Below are positions 36,723-45,395 of a stretch of DNA of 52,665 nt, piece by piece. Every line of letters begins with the position of its first letter. Position 1 is the first letter of the stretch. The position numbers were made by a program, and so were the translations under genes. The notes under the pieces are model-generated. The model searched no databases. It saw only the letters and a program-made list of their open reading frames with translations, and was not told where the DNA came from. The stretch is from Methylobacterium platani (lineage in GTDB: Bacteria > Pseudomonadota > Alphaproteobacteria > Rhizobiales > Beijerinckiaceae): assembly GCF_001653715.1 (NCBI RefSeq), contig NZ_LWHQ01000041.1:1-52665 (forward strand), read 5' to 3'.

Positions 36723-38093
36723 ATGACCTCCGTCGCGGGCCCGCACGGCGCGAGCCCTGAGATCACGCATCGCCGGATGCTGGCGCTCGCCGTGCCGATG
36801 ACGCTCGCCAACGTCACGACGCCGCTCCTCGGCCTCGTCGGCACGGCGGCGGTCGGGCGGCTCGGCGACGCGGCGCTCCTCGGCGCCCTGGCGCTGGGGG
36901 CGGTGATCTTCGACACCCTGTTCTGGACCTTCGGCGCCCTGCGCATGGCCACCGCCGGCCTCACCGCGCAGGCCACCGGGGCCGGCGACCGCCGCGAGGT
37001 CGATCGTACCCTCGCCCGGGCGCTGGCGGTCGCGCTGGGGGTCGGCCTCGCCATGGTGGCGCTGCAGGGACCGCTCGCCGCGGCGGCGTTCCGGCTGTTC
37101 GGCGCCAGCCCGGCGGTGAACGCGGCGCTCTCCGGCTACTTCGCGGTCCGGATCTGGTGCGCGCCGTTCACGCTCGCGAACTACGCCATCCTCGGCTCGA
37201 CGCTCGGCCGCGGCCGCACCGATCTCGGCCTCGGGCTGCAGGTCGCGATCAACGTCGTCAACGTCGTCCTCACCCTGCTGCTCGTCCTCGGCCTCGGCAC
37301 CGGCGTCGCCGGGGCGGCGCTCGCCACGGTGCTGGCCGAGATGGCCGGCACGGCTCTGGGCCTCGTCGTGCTGCGGCGTCTCGGCGCCCGGCCCTGGCGC
37401 GTCCCGGCCGCGGAGATCGTCGAGCGGGCCGGCCTGACCCGGATGCTCGCGGTCAACGGCGACGTGATGGTGCGCACCCTCGCCCTCATCACCGCGCTCG
37501 CGCTGTTCTCCGGCCTCGGGGCCCGCGCCGGCGACGTCACGCTGGCGGCCAACGCGGTGCTGCAGAACCTCTTCCTCGTCGGCAGCTTCTTCCTCGACGG
37601 CTTCGCCACCGCGGCGGAGGTCCTGTGCGGCCAGGCGCTCGGCGCCCGCGACGAGGGCGCCTTCCGGGGCGCGGTGCGGCTGTCGCTCGGCTGGTGCCTC
37701 GGCTTCGCGCTGGCGGTCTCGGCCCTGTTCCTCGCGGTCGGCGGCCCGTTCGTCGACGCGGTCACCACCGCGCCGGAGGTGCGGGCCTTCGCGCGCGACT
37801 ACCTCGCCTACGCCGCCCTGACGCCGCTCGCGGCGGCGGCCGCCTTCGCGTTCGACGGCGTCTATGTCGGGGCGACCTGGACCCGGGCGATGCGCAACCT
37901 GATGCTGGCGGCGCTCGCCGTCGACGCCGCGATGCTGGCGCTGACCCGCGACCTCGGCAATGCCGGCCTGTGGCTGTCGATGCTCGCCTTCCTCGCCGCG
38001 CGCGGCCTCGGCCAGGCCCTGCTCTATCCGCGGCTCGCGGCCGGCGCCTTCCCGCCGGTGCGGGAGCCCGTCCTGACGGGCGCGACGCGATGA
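36723..38093 (+). CDS. MATE-family efflux transporter (DinF-like)
   Basis: 456 residues with about 12 helices in two halves. The start is the ATG right after GGGAGCG. MATE landmarks are MLALAVPMTLANVTTPLLGLVGTAAVGRLG in the first helices and AVLQNLFLVGSFFLDGFATAAEVLCGQALGA in helices 7-8, giving the DinF subgroup. The family uses Na+ or H+ gradients to expel cationic drugs or metabolites. It is 13 bp after the DUF6460 gene, and its stop overlaps the GFA gene start (ATGA). Confidence 0.9.
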   Translation: MTSVAGPHGASPEITHRRMLALAVPMTLANVTTPLLGLVGTAAVGRLGDAALLGALALGAVIFDTLFWTFGALRMATAGLTAQATGAGDRREVDRTLARALAVALGVGLAMVALQGPLAAAAFRLFGASPAVNAALSGYFAVRIWCAPFTLANYAILGSTLGRGRTDLGLGLQVAINVVNVVLTLLLVLGLGTGVAGAALATVLAEMAGTALGLVVLRRLGARPWRVPAAEIVERAGLTRMLAVNGDVMVRTLALITALALFSGLGARAGDVTLAANAVLQNLFLVGSFFLDGFATAAEVLCGQALGARDEGAFRGAVRLSLGWCLGFALAVSALFLAVGGPFVDAVTTAPEVRAFARDYLAYAALTPLAAAAAFAFDGVYVGATWTRAMRNLMLAALAVDAAMLALTRDLGNAGLWLSMLAFLAARGLGQALLYPRLAAGAFPPVREPVLTGATR

Positions 38094-38500
38094 GCGCAGA
38101 TCAAGGCCTCTCCGGCGGGTGCCGCTGCGGTGCCGTGCGCTACGCGGCGGAGGGCGAGGCCCGGAACGCCACGATCTGCCACTGCCGCGACTGCCGGGCC
38201 GCCACCGGCGCGCCGATGGTCGGCTGGCTCACGGTGCCGCGGCAGGGATGCCGCTTCTCCGGCGCCCCGGCCTGGTCCCGCTCGAGCCCGCGGGCCGAGC
38301 GCGCCTTCTGCCCGGCCTGCGGCACGCCGCTCGCCTTCCGGTCCGACGACACGCCCGACGAGATCGACCTGACCCTGGCGAGCCTCGACGACCCGGAGCG
38401 TTTCCCCCCGCGCGACCATGTCTGGGTCTCCCGCCGCCTGTCCTGGGTCGCGCTGCCGGACGGGATGCCGGCCCATCCGCGGGCCCGGGGCGACGCCTGA
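38090..38500 (+). CDS. GFA-family (Gfa/CENP-V) zinc protein
   Basis: 136 residues, full length. The start overlaps the MATE stop (ATGA). Zinc-binding cysteines are in GGCRCGAVRY, ICHCRDCRAATGAP and CPACGTPLAF, the standard GFA pattern. The family is named for glutathione-dependent formaldehyde activation, but most members have unproven activity. In a methylotroph-like genome a formaldehyde role is tempting but cannot be supported from sequence alone. Confidence 0.88.
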   Translation: MSADQGLSGGCRCGAVRYAAEGEARNATICHCRDCRAATGAPMVGWLTVPRQGCRFSGAPAWSRSSPRAERAFCPACGTPLAFRSDDTPDEIDLTLASLDDPERFPPRDHVWVSRRLSWVALPDGMPAHPRARGDA

Positions 38501-38543
38501 GCCCGCCCGCACCATTCCCGCCGCTTCCCGAGACGATTCCCGC

Positions 38544-39362
38544 ATGACGACGGCGGACCCGAGCACGCCCCCCGACGATCCGTACCTGGCGCCCCGCGCG
38601 GTCGACGACCTGTCGACCTGCGCCTTCAACCACACGATCGACCTGCCCGGGCACGGCACGGTCGAGGGGGCCTGGGACCTGCGGGCGGGGCTCGACGCCT
38701 ATCTCGGCGGCGTCGCGGTGGCGGGCAAGCGCGTGCTGGATTTCGGCGCCACCAGCGGCTTCCTCGGCTTCGCCATGGAGGCGCGCGGCGCCGAGGTGGT
38801 GGCCTACGACTTCGCCGGCGAGGCGGTCTGGGAGATGGTGCCCTATCCCGATTTCGAGCGCGCCGTGATCGCCCCGGAGATCCGCAACCACCTGCACCGG
38901 TTCGAGAACGCCTGGTGGTACGCCCACGCGGCCCTGGACTCGCGGGCGCGGCGGGCCGGCGGCTCGCTCTACGGGGTGCCGGAGGCGGTCGGCCCGGTCG
39001 ACGTCGCGGTCCTCGGCAACGCGCTGACGCGCCTGCGCGACCCGTTCCGCGCGCTCCACGGCGTCCTGCGGCTCACCCGCGAGACCGTGGTGGTCACCGA
39101 GATGCTGCCGAAATCGCTCCATCTCCTGCGCTTCCTGCCGCGCAGCCTCGGCCTGCCGGTCTTCCTCCTGCCCCGCAGCAACCAGCGCATCCGCTTCGAC
39201 GCCTGGTGGACCATCGCGCCGACGACGATGCAGGAGCTGCTCGCCATCCTGGGCTTCGGCGAATCGGCGGTGACGTATCACCGCCAGACGCTGCTCGGGC
39301 AGAAGCGGCTCTGCTACACCGTGGTGGCCCGGCGCACCGAGCCGACCAATCCGGAGCTGTGA
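38544..39362 (+). CDS. SAM-dependent methyltransferase, class I
   Basis: 272 residues from the ATG at 38544, 43 bp after the GFA gene. The SAM-binding motif I is VLDFGATSGFLGFAMEARGAEVVAYDF (residues ~67-93), with the acidic residue ending strand 2. The remainder (NHLHRFENAWWYAHAALDS, VDVAVLGNALTRLRDPFRALHGVLRLT) resembles the CmoB/UbiE-like methyltransferases. FDAWWTIAPTTMQELL near the C-terminus is family-like. The substrate is unknown. The gene ends 7 bp from the convergent pyrD gene. Confidence 0.8.
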   Translation: MTTADPSTPPDDPYLAPRAVDDLSTCAFNHTIDLPGHGTVEGAWDLRAGLDAYLGGVAVAGKRVLDFGATSGFLGFAMEARGAEVVAYDFAGEAVWEMVPYPDFERAVIAPEIRNHLHRFENAWWYAHAALDSRARRAGGSLYGVPEAVGPVDVAVLGNALTRLRDPFRALHGVLRLTRETVVVTEMLPKSLHLLRFLPRSLGLPVFLLPRSNQRIRFDAWWTIAPTTMQELLAILGFGESAVTYHRQTLLGQKRLCYTVVARRTEPTNPEL

Positions 39363-39369
39363 GGAGGCG

Positions 39370-40443
39370 TCACGCCGTCCGCGCCAGCTCCGCGGCGTCC
39401 CGGCCGACGAACTGGGCGAGGCTGCGGAGCCCCTCCGCCTCCATCCGGCGCACCAGCCCCGCCTTGATCTCGCCGACGAGGCCCGGGCCGGCATAGACCA
39501 GGGCCGAGTAGAGCTGGACCAGGCTGGCGCCGGCCCGGATCTTGGTCCAGGCGGCCTCCGCCGAATCGACCCCGCCGACGCCGATCAGCGGCAGCCCGGC
39601 CCCGACGCGCAGGAAGGTCTCGGCGAGGAGCCGGGTCGCGGGCGAGAAGAGCGGCCGGCCCGACAGGCCGCCGGTCTCGGCCCTGGACGCGCCCCTGAGG
39701 CTCGCCGGCCGCGCCACGGTGGTGTTGGAGACGACGAGGGCGTCGATGCCCCGGCGCCGCGCCGTCGCGGTCATCGCGTCGAGGCCGTCGAGGCCGATAT
39801 CCGGGGCGATCTTGAGCAGCACCGCCGTGCCGGCTCCCGCTTCGTCCCGGGCCGCGACCACCCGGGCGAGCAGGTCGTCGAGGAAGGCTTCACCCTGGAG
39901 GTCGCGCAGGCCCGGCGTGTTGGGCGACGAGACGTTGACGGTGATGAAGTCGACGAGGCCGGCCAGTCCCCGGGTGCAGGCGACGTAATCGGCCAGCCGG
40001 TCGGTCGCGTCCTTGTTGGCCCCGATATTGACCCCGACGATCCCCGGACGGTCCCGCCGGGCGGCGAGCCGCGCCCGCACCACGTCGAGCCCCTCGCTGT
40101 TGAGGCCGAACCGGTTGATGACCGCGCCGTCCTCCGGCAGCCGGAACACCCGCGGGCGCGGGTTGCCGGGCTGCGGCCGGGGCACCACGCCGCCGACCTC
40201 GACGAAGCCGAAGCCGAGCCCGAGCAGCGCGTCGGGGGCCTGCGCGCCCTTGTCGAATCCCGCGGCCAGGCCGATCGGGTTGGGAAATTGCCGCGAGATA
40301 ACGGTTACGCAGAGACGGGGATCGTCGGCCGGCGGCTGCCGCAGAGGGAGCCGGGCGAGGGCCCCGACGGTCAGGCCGTGGGCGGTCTCGGCGTCGAGCG
40401 CGTGGAGCAGGGGGCGGACGAGGGGGAAGAGGGCCGGGATCAC
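39370..40443 (-). CDS. pyrD: Dihydroorotate dehydrogenase (quinone), class 2
   Basis: 357 residues, class 2 size. The GTG start follows AAGGG, two bases after the DUF952 stop; the longer frame is that gene's shadow. FMN and substrate motifs are NPIGLAAGFDKGAQAPDALLGLGFGFVEVGGV, INRFGLNSEG, NVSSPNTPGL (catalytic Ser) and PLIGVGGVDSAEAA. The N-terminal helices (residues ~1-35) are the class 2 membrane-docking extension. It oxidises dihydroorotate to orotate with quinone at the inner membrane in pyrimidine synthesis. It is second in a two-gene unit after DUF952. Confidence 0.96.
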   Translation of the reverse strand: MIPALFPLVRPLLHALDAETAHGLTVGALARLPLRQPPADDPRLCVTVISRQFPNPIGLAAGFDKGAQAPDALLGLGFGFVEVGGVVPRPQPGNPRPRVFRLPEDGAVINRFGLNSEGLDVVRARLAARRDRPGIVGVNIGANKDATDRLADYVACTRGLAGLVDFITVNVSSPNTPGLRDLQGEAFLDDLLARVVAARDEAGAGTAVLLKIAPDIGLDGLDAMTATARRRGIDALVVSNTTVARPASLRGASRAETGGLSGRPLFSPATRLLAETFLRVGAGLPLIGVGGVDSAEAAWTKIRAGASLVQLYSALVYAGPGLVGEIKAGLVRRMEAEGLRSLAQFVGRDAAELARTA

Positions 40444-40445
40444 GG

Positions 40446-40793
40446 TCAACCCTTGATGGAGCCGGGGAAGATGTGGCGGCCGTCCGGTCCGGTCGGCAGC
40501 GGCGTCACGCTCGTCACCGCCGAGAGCGGCAGCGGGCCGTAGAGATGGGGAAACAGGGCGCCGCCGCGGGACGGCTCGTAGCGCAGCGTTTCGCCCAGGG
40601 CCGCCTCGTCGACCGCGATCAGGAGAAGATCGTCCTGTCCCGAGAAGTGCTTGGCGGCAGTCTCGGGGACCTGGGCGGCGGTCGAGAAGTGGATGAAGCC
40701 GTCCGCCAGATCGACCGGCGCGCCGTCGAAGCGGCCGGCGGCCTCGGCGTCCCGCCACAGGGCGCGGGGGCAAATCTTGTAGATCAGGGGCAT
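40446..40793 (-). CDS. DUF952 family protein
   Basis: 115 residues from the ATG at 40793 (MPLIYKICPRALW). A longer frame adds a low-complexity Pro/Arg stretch and is rejected. The DUF952 pattern is clear: ADGFIHFSTAAQVPETAAKHF, LLLIAVDEAALGETLRYEPS, GALFPHLYGPLPL. The family folds like a glutathione-S-transferase-related or ADP-ribosyltransferase-like domain in structural studies, but its reaction is not established. It is upstream of pyrD with a 2-bp gap, a common alphaproteobacterial pairing. Confidence 0.88.
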   Translation of the reverse strand: MPLIYKICPRALWRDAEAAGRFDGAPVDLADGFIHFSTAAQVPETAAKHFSGQDDLLLIAVDEAALGETLRYEPSRGGALFPHLYGPLPLSAVTSVTPLPTGPDGRHIFPGSIKG

Positions 40794-40878
40794 GGGCGGC
40801 GCGGGCCTCCTCGGCGGTTCGGCCGCGAGCGATAACGGCGGCGGGACAGGTCGGCAACGCCGTTGCCTTTCGGTGAGG

Positions 40879-40914
40879 GTTCGGTAGTTTACATTTGTTA
40901 GTTCGGCGGTGAAC
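40879..40914. promoter_or_regulatory. AT-richer promoter/operator between DUF952-pyrD and the S24-like regulator
   Basis: GTTCGG occurs at 40879-40884 and 40901-40906, exactly 22 bp (two helical turns) apart, flanking TAGTTTACATTTGTTA. The right copy is also the arm of GTTCGGCGGTGAAC (40901-40914). Its place between divergent genes fits autoregulation by the XRE/S24 protein. Confidence 0.35.
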
Positions 40915-40940
40915 ACCGCCCCGCGTCAGGCCAGGCCCCC

Positions 40941-41567
40941 ATGCTGTCCCACGAGCGAATCTGGTCGGCGATCGATCTGCTGGCCCAGCGCCACAACCTG
41001 ACGGCGTCCGGCCTGGCGAAGCGCGCCGGTCTCGACGCGACGAGCTTCAATCGCTCGAAGCGGGTCAGTCCCGACGGGCGCAAGCGCTGGCCGTCGACCG
41101 AATCGGTCGCCAAGATCCTGGCCGCCACCGGCGCCACGCTCGACGACTTCCTGCGCCTGATCGAGCCGCGGGGAACGGATTCCCGCATCGTGGTGCCGCT
41201 GATCGCCAGCCGGAACGCGACCGGCCAGATCGGCGCCAACGGGCTGCCGGGCAACGGCAGCGCGCTCCAGGAGATGGAGCTGCCGGGGCTCGGGCCGGAG
41301 AGCTGCTTTGCCATCGCGGTGCAGGACGGGGACCTGACGCCGTTCTACCGGGACGGCGACGTGCTGGTGGTCTCGCCCACCGCCGTGATGCGCAAGGGCG
41401 ACCGCGTCGTGACCTGCCTCGGCGACGGCGGCATCCTGGCGGCGGAGCTGAAGCGGCGCACCGCCCGGGCGGCCGAGCTGTGCGGTCCGGTGCCGGGCGA
41501 GCCCGACCGGGTGATCCCGTCCGCCGACATCGCCTGGATGGCCCGGGTGATGTGGGTGCGCCAGTAG
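40941..41567 (+). CDS. XRE-type regulator with S24/LexA-like domain lacking catalytic Ser
   Basis: 208 residues. The N-terminal helix-turn-helix (~8-70) includes LTASGLAKRAGLDATSFNRSKR. The C-terminal S24-like domain (~110-205) shows FAIAVQDGDLTPFYRDGDVLVVSP, where self-cleaving relatives have GDSM: the Ser position is Leu132. The Lys partner appears kept (AAELKRR, Lys171). It is therefore probably a non-cleavable sensor or repressor. It is divergent from DUF952-pyrD and convergent with the SSS kinase (4-bp gap). Confidence 0.82.
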   Translation: MLSHERIWSAIDLLAQRHNLTASGLAKRAGLDATSFNRSKRVSPDGRKRWPSTESVAKILAATGATLDDFLRLIEPRGTDSRIVVPLIASRNATGQIGANGLPGNGSALQEMELPGLGPESCFAIAVQDGDLTPFYRDGDVLVVSPTAVMRKGDRVVTCLGDGGILAAELKRRTARAAELCGPVPGEPDRVIPSADIAWMARVMWVRQ

Positions 41568-41571
41568 CGTC

Positions 41572-44500
41572 CTATTCCGCCGCCTGCCGGCCGCGCCACT
41601 GGGTCAGCAGGGCGCGGAGCGCGGCCGGCTTGAGCGGCTTGCCCAGCACCTGGACCCTCTGCGCGGCCGCCGCGTCGCGCACGTCCGGCGAGCGGTCGGC
41701 GGTCAGGAGGACCGCCGGGATGTCGGCGGCGAGCGCCGCCCGCAAGCCCGCGATCAGGTCGAGGCCGGTGCTGCGGTCGAGGTGGTAGTCGGCGACGATG
41801 ACGTCGGGACGGACCTGGCCGCCGAGGACGAGGGCCAGGGCCTCGCTGAGCGAGCCGGCGGTGTGGAGCGCGCAGCCCCAGCTGCCGACGAGCACCCGCA
41901 TCCCGTCGACGATCGCCGGCTCGTTGTCGACCGCCAGCACGGTGAGCCCGGCGAGCGGCACGACGGCGGGGCGCGGCGCCTCGCCCTGCGCCTCGAGCGC
42001 CGGCCGCAAGGGCGCGCCCGGCACCGAGACCGAGAAGACCGAGCCGCGGCCGGGCTGGGAGGCGAGGGTCACCGGATGGTCGAGGAGGCGCGCCGTCCGC
42101 TCGACGATCGACAGGCCGAGGCCGAGGCCGCGGGCGACCCGCGCGCCCTGGTCGAGGCGCTGGAACTCGCGGAAGACCAGCGTCTGCTGCGCCGCCGGGA
42201 TGCCGAGGCCGGTATCGCCCACCGTCAGCACCACCCGGTCGCCCCGCCGGCGCGCGCCGACGAGGACCCGTCCCTCCGGCGTGTACTTGATGGCGTTCGA
42301 GACGAGGTTGTGCAGCAGCCGGCGCAGCAATTGCCGGTCGGAGCGCAGGGCCAGCGACGAGGGCAGGACGGTGAGGCGCAAGCCCTTCTCCTGCGCCGTC
42401 GGGCCGAATTCGCGCTGGACCTGGCGAAAGAGGTCCGACACCCGCACGATCGACAGCTGGGGCTTGAGCGCCCCGGTATCGAGCCGCGAGATCTCGAGCA
42501 GTGCCGTCAGGATCTCCTCGACGGCGTCGAGCGAGGCGTCGACGTTCTCGGCCAGCGTCGGGTCGGTGCCGCGGTCGCGCTCGACGAGGGCGCTGGCGTA
42601 GAGCCGCGCCGCGTTGAGCGGCTGCAGGATGTCGTGGCTGGCGGCGGCGAGGAAGCGGGTCTTCGAGGCATTGGCCGCGTCGGCCTCGGCCTTGGCCCGG
42701 GTCAGGGCCGCGTTGAGGCGGGTCAGCTCCTCGGTGCGCTCGCGCACCCGGGTCTCGAGCTCCTCGTTGAGGCGGGTGCGGGCCTCCTCGGCGGCGACCG
42801 AGTCGGTCACGTCGGTATAGGTCGCGACGACGCCGCCGTTCGGCAGCAGGTTGGCGCGGATCTCGATCACCCGGCCGCTCGGGTGCAGCCGCAGGCGCTG
42901 GGGGCCGGATTCGAGCCGGAAGGCGGCGATGCGCTCGCGCACCAGGGTGTCGGCGTCCCGCGCCCCGTAGGCGCCGCGGCCGGCGTTGAAGCGCACGATC
43001 GCCTCGAGCCCGATGCCGGTCTGGATCATGTCCGGCGGCAGGTCGTAGAGGTCGGCGAAGGCGCGGTTCCAGACGATCAGCTTCATGTCGCGGTCGAAGA
43101 CCGTGATGCCCTGCTTGGCGTGGTCCAGGCCGTGCTGGAGGACGTCGCGGCTGTACTGGAACGCCGCCGAGGCGTCGTCGAGGAGCTTGAGCGCGGCCTT
43201 CGGCGAGACGTTGCGCCGGCGCAGGAGCAGCGACAGGGCGAGCCGGGCCGAGGCCGCCCCGATCGCCGAGGCGAGCAGGTGCTCGGCGTGGCGCAGCTCC
43301 GGCAGGCCCGCCACCGCATCGCCCCGGAAGGGGCCGCGCCCCTGGCCCTGCGCGAATTCCTCGAAGGCCCGCACCGCCCGCTCCTCGCCGAGGAAGCGCG
43401 CCACGGTCGCGCGCAACTCCCCCACGGTGACGGCGCTGCGGAACAGCCGGAAGCTCGGCGCGGCGGGGCCCGCCTCGTCGAAGCCCGAGACCTGCCCGAA
43501 GGCCTCGGCCTGCAGGCGCTCGATCGCGGTCGGCGGCCGCAGGAGCGAGAAGCCGACATAGGCCAGGGTGTTGAGGCCGAGGCTCCACAGCGTGCCGTGG
43601 ACGAGGCGGGGAAAGTCGTCGATGCCCATCAGGGCCGTCGGGCTCAGCGCCTCGATGCCGAACGGCCCGTCGGCGATGAGCGCGGCGCCCCAGCCGTCGC
43701 CGGTGATCAGGCTCGGCAGCAGCAGGGTGTAGAGCCAGACCGCGAAGCCGACGGTGAGCCCGGCCGCGGCGCCGGTGCCGGTGCCGCGGCCCCAGTAGAG
43801 CGCGCCGACGAAGGCCGGGCCGATCTGCGCCACCGCCGCGAAGGAGAGGAGCCCGATCGAGGCGAGCGCGACCTCGCCGGCGACCCGCGAATAGGCGTAG
43901 GCCACCAGCACCACCGCGACGATCGCGACGCGCCGCACCGCCAGCACGTAGCCGCCGAGATCCGGCGCGCCGGGCTCCGGCGACGGCGCGGCGCCGGCCA
44001 CCAAGTTGCGCCGGCGCAGCGTGACCGGGATGACGAGGTGGTTCGAGATCATGATCGCCACCGCGACCGATTCGACGATCACCATCGCGGTGGCGGCCGA
44101 GAGGCCGCCGATGAAGGCGACGAGGGCGATGCCGTCGGCGCGCTCGTGCAGGGGCAGCGCCAGCACGGTCATGTCGCGCTGCACCGTCCCGTCCGGAAAC
44201 AGCGCCAGGCCGGCGAGGGCCAGCGGCACCACGAACAGGTTGATGAGTACGAGATAGAGCGGGAAGGTCCAGGCCGCCCGGCCGACATCGGCGACCGCGC
44301 GGTTCTCCACCACCGCCATGTGGAACTGGCGCGGCAGCAGCAGCACGGCCGCCGCCGAGAGCAGGGTCTGCACGACCAGCGTCGCGGGGCCGGAGGTCTG
44401 CCCGGCCAGCGCCCCGACCCCGTGCACGGCGCTCGCGGCCGCCGGCAGGTCGCGCAGCATCCAGCCGACCACGAAGCCGCCGACCGTCAGGAAGGCGAGG

Positions 44501-45114
44501 AGCTTGACGAGGGATTCGAGCGCCACCGCGAGGGTCAGCCCGTCCTGGTGCTCGGTGGCGTCGGCGTGGCGGGTGCCGAAGGCGACCGCGAAGCCCGCCA
44601 GGACCAGCGCGACGAACAACCCGAGATCGCCCAGCATGCCGGCCGGCGCGCCGATGCCGTCGGTGGCGCGCAGGAAGACCTGGAGCGAGGCGGCCACCGC
44701 CCGCAATTGCAGGGCGATGTAGGGCACCGCGCCGACCACCGAGATCAGGCAGACGAGGGCGGCGATGCGCTCGCTCTTGCCGTAGCGGGCGGCGATGAAG
44801 TCGGCGATCGAGGTCGAGTTCTGCGCCTTGGCGATCCGCACCACCCGGGCGACCAGCCGGTAGCCGAGGCCCACCACCAGGACCGGGCCGACATAGATCG
44901 TCAGGAAGTCGAGGCCGGCATGGCTCGCGAGGCCGACCGAGCCGAAGAAGGTCCAGGAGGTGCAGTAGACCGCGAGCGACAGGGCGTAGATCGTCGGCCG
45001 CACCCGCGCGTCGCGCATCAGCGCCCGCCCGGCGACGTCGCCCCAATGGGCGACCGCGAACAGGCCGCAGATATAGACGAGGGCCGTCAGCACCACCGTC
45101 CAGCCCGCGATCAT
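41572..45114 (-). CDS. SSS-PAS hybrid histidine kinase (CbrA-like) with receiver domain
   Basis: 1180 residues. The N-terminal ~540 residues form a sodium/solute symporter (SLC5) module of about 13 helices (SIADFIAARYGKSERIA, LSFAAVAQIGPAFVGALYWG). A PAS domain follows (~675-790, HAKQGITVFDRDMKLIVWNRAF), then a coiled coil, HisKA with His827 (AASHDILQPLNAARL), HATPase (NLVSNAIKYTPEG, DTGLGIP, GLGLGLSIV) and a receiver domain (Asp1109 in VIVADYHLD). CbrA-type proteins couple a transport-like domain to a kinase that governs carbon/nitrogen use; this one adds a receiver as in NahK/ErcS-type proteins. The ligand is unknown. It has no partner regulator next door. Confidence 0.92.
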   Translation of the reverse strand: MIAGWTVVLTALVYICGLFAVAHWGDVAGRALMRDARVRPTIYALSLAVYCTSWTFFGSVGLASHAGLDFLTIYVGPVLVVGLGYRLVARVVRIAKAQNSTSIADFIAARYGKSERIAALVCLISVVGAVPYIALQLRAVAASLQVFLRATDGIGAPAGMLGDLGLFVALVLAGFAVAFGTRHADATEHQDGLTLAVALESLVKLLAFLTVGGFVVGWMLRDLPAAASAVHGVGALAGQTSGPATLVVQTLLSAAAVLLLPRQFHMAVVENRAVADVGRAAWTFPLYLVLINLFVVPLALAGLALFPDGTVQRDMTVLALPLHERADGIALVAFIGGLSAATAMVIVESVAVAIMISNHLVIPVTLRRRNLVAGAAPSPEPGAPDLGGYVLAVRRVAIVAVVLVAYAYSRVAGEVALASIGLLSFAAVAQIGPAFVGALYWGRGTGTGAAAGLTVGFAVWLYTLLLPSLITGDGWGAALIADGPFGIEALSPTALMGIDDFPRLVHGTLWSLGLNTLAYVGFSLLRPPTAIERLQAEAFGQVSGFDEAGPAAPSFRLFRSAVTVGELRATVARFLGEERAVRAFEEFAQGQGRGPFRGDAVAGLPELRHAEHLLASAIGAASARLALSLLLRRRNVSPKAALKLLDDASAAFQYSRDVLQHGLDHAKQGITVFDRDMKLIVWNRAFADLYDLPPDMIQTGIGLEAIVRFNAGRGAYGARDADTLVRERIAAFRLESGPQRLRLHPSGRVIEIRANLLPNGGVVATYTDVTDSVAAEEARTRLNEELETRVRERTEELTRLNAALTRAKAEADAANASKTRFLAAASHDILQPLNAARLYASALVERDRGTDPTLAENVDASLDAVEEILTALLEISRLDTGALKPQLSIVRVSDLFRQVQREFGPTAQEKGLRLTVLPSSLALRSDRQLLRRLLHNLVSNAIKYTPEGRVLVGARRRGDRVVLTVGDTGLGIPAAQQTLVFREFQRLDQGARVARGLGLGLSIVERTARLLDHPVTLASQPGRGSVFSVSVPGAPLRPALEAQGEAPRPAVVPLAGLTVLAVDNEPAIVDGMRVLVGSWGCALHTAGSLSEALALVLGGQVRPDVIVADYHLDRSTGLDLIAGLRAALAADIPAVLLTADRSPDVRDAAAAQRVQVLGKPLKPAALRALLTQWRGRQAAE

Positions 45115-45133
45115 CGCACGTCGTCCGTCCCGG

Positions 45134-45151
45134 CCCGGGCGGGGGCCCGGG
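45134..45151. terminator. Hairpin after the metallothionein gene
   Basis: CCCGGGC and GCCCGGG form a 7-bp stem with a GGGG loop, 70 bp past the metallothionein stop and just upstream of the SSS kinase start. It lacks a U-tract, so termination strength is uncertain. Confidence 0.3.
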
Positions 45152-45221
45152 CATCCTTGGTCGGCGCTTGTCTAGACCATTTCGGGGCCGATGCGACCCC
45201 GGTGAAGGCTCAAGCCTCCAC

Positions 45222-45395
45222 TCAGCCGTGGCAGGTGCAGCCGGCGTGGTCGCAGCCGGCATGGTGGGGGTGACCCTCGGCGCATTCCTCGCAGCAGAAG
45301 GACTTGCCGTCGCGCGACACCGCCTTCGCGGCCGGGACGACGCAGACGCAATCCTCGCAGGCGCACTTCACGGTCTCGGTGGTGGGGCTGGTCAT
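45222..45395 (-). CDS. Metallothionein (SmtA/BmtA type)
   Basis: 57 residues with 10 Cys (11, 13, 16, 18, 34, 35, 38, 48, 53, 55) and 5 His (42, 44, 45, 50, 56). The N-terminal CACEDCVC and the central SFCCEECAEGH are classic bacterial metallothionein. It binds Zn, Cd or Cu(I) in the cytoplasm for detoxification and buffering. The ATG overlaps the ArsR stop (ATGA), with GAGAGGAA upstream, so translation follows the repressor. Induction by the metal released from the SmtB-type repressor at 45745-45772 is expected. Confidence 0.92.
   Translation of the reverse strand: MTSPTTETVKCACEDCVCVVPAAKAVSRDGKSFCCEECAEGHPHHAGCDHAGCTCHG

Noticed and set aside
41782..45273. Long plus-strand frame over the SSS kinase (about 1163 codons)
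   Set aside because: Composition-driven shadow; the opposite strand encodes a complete, motif-rich kinase.
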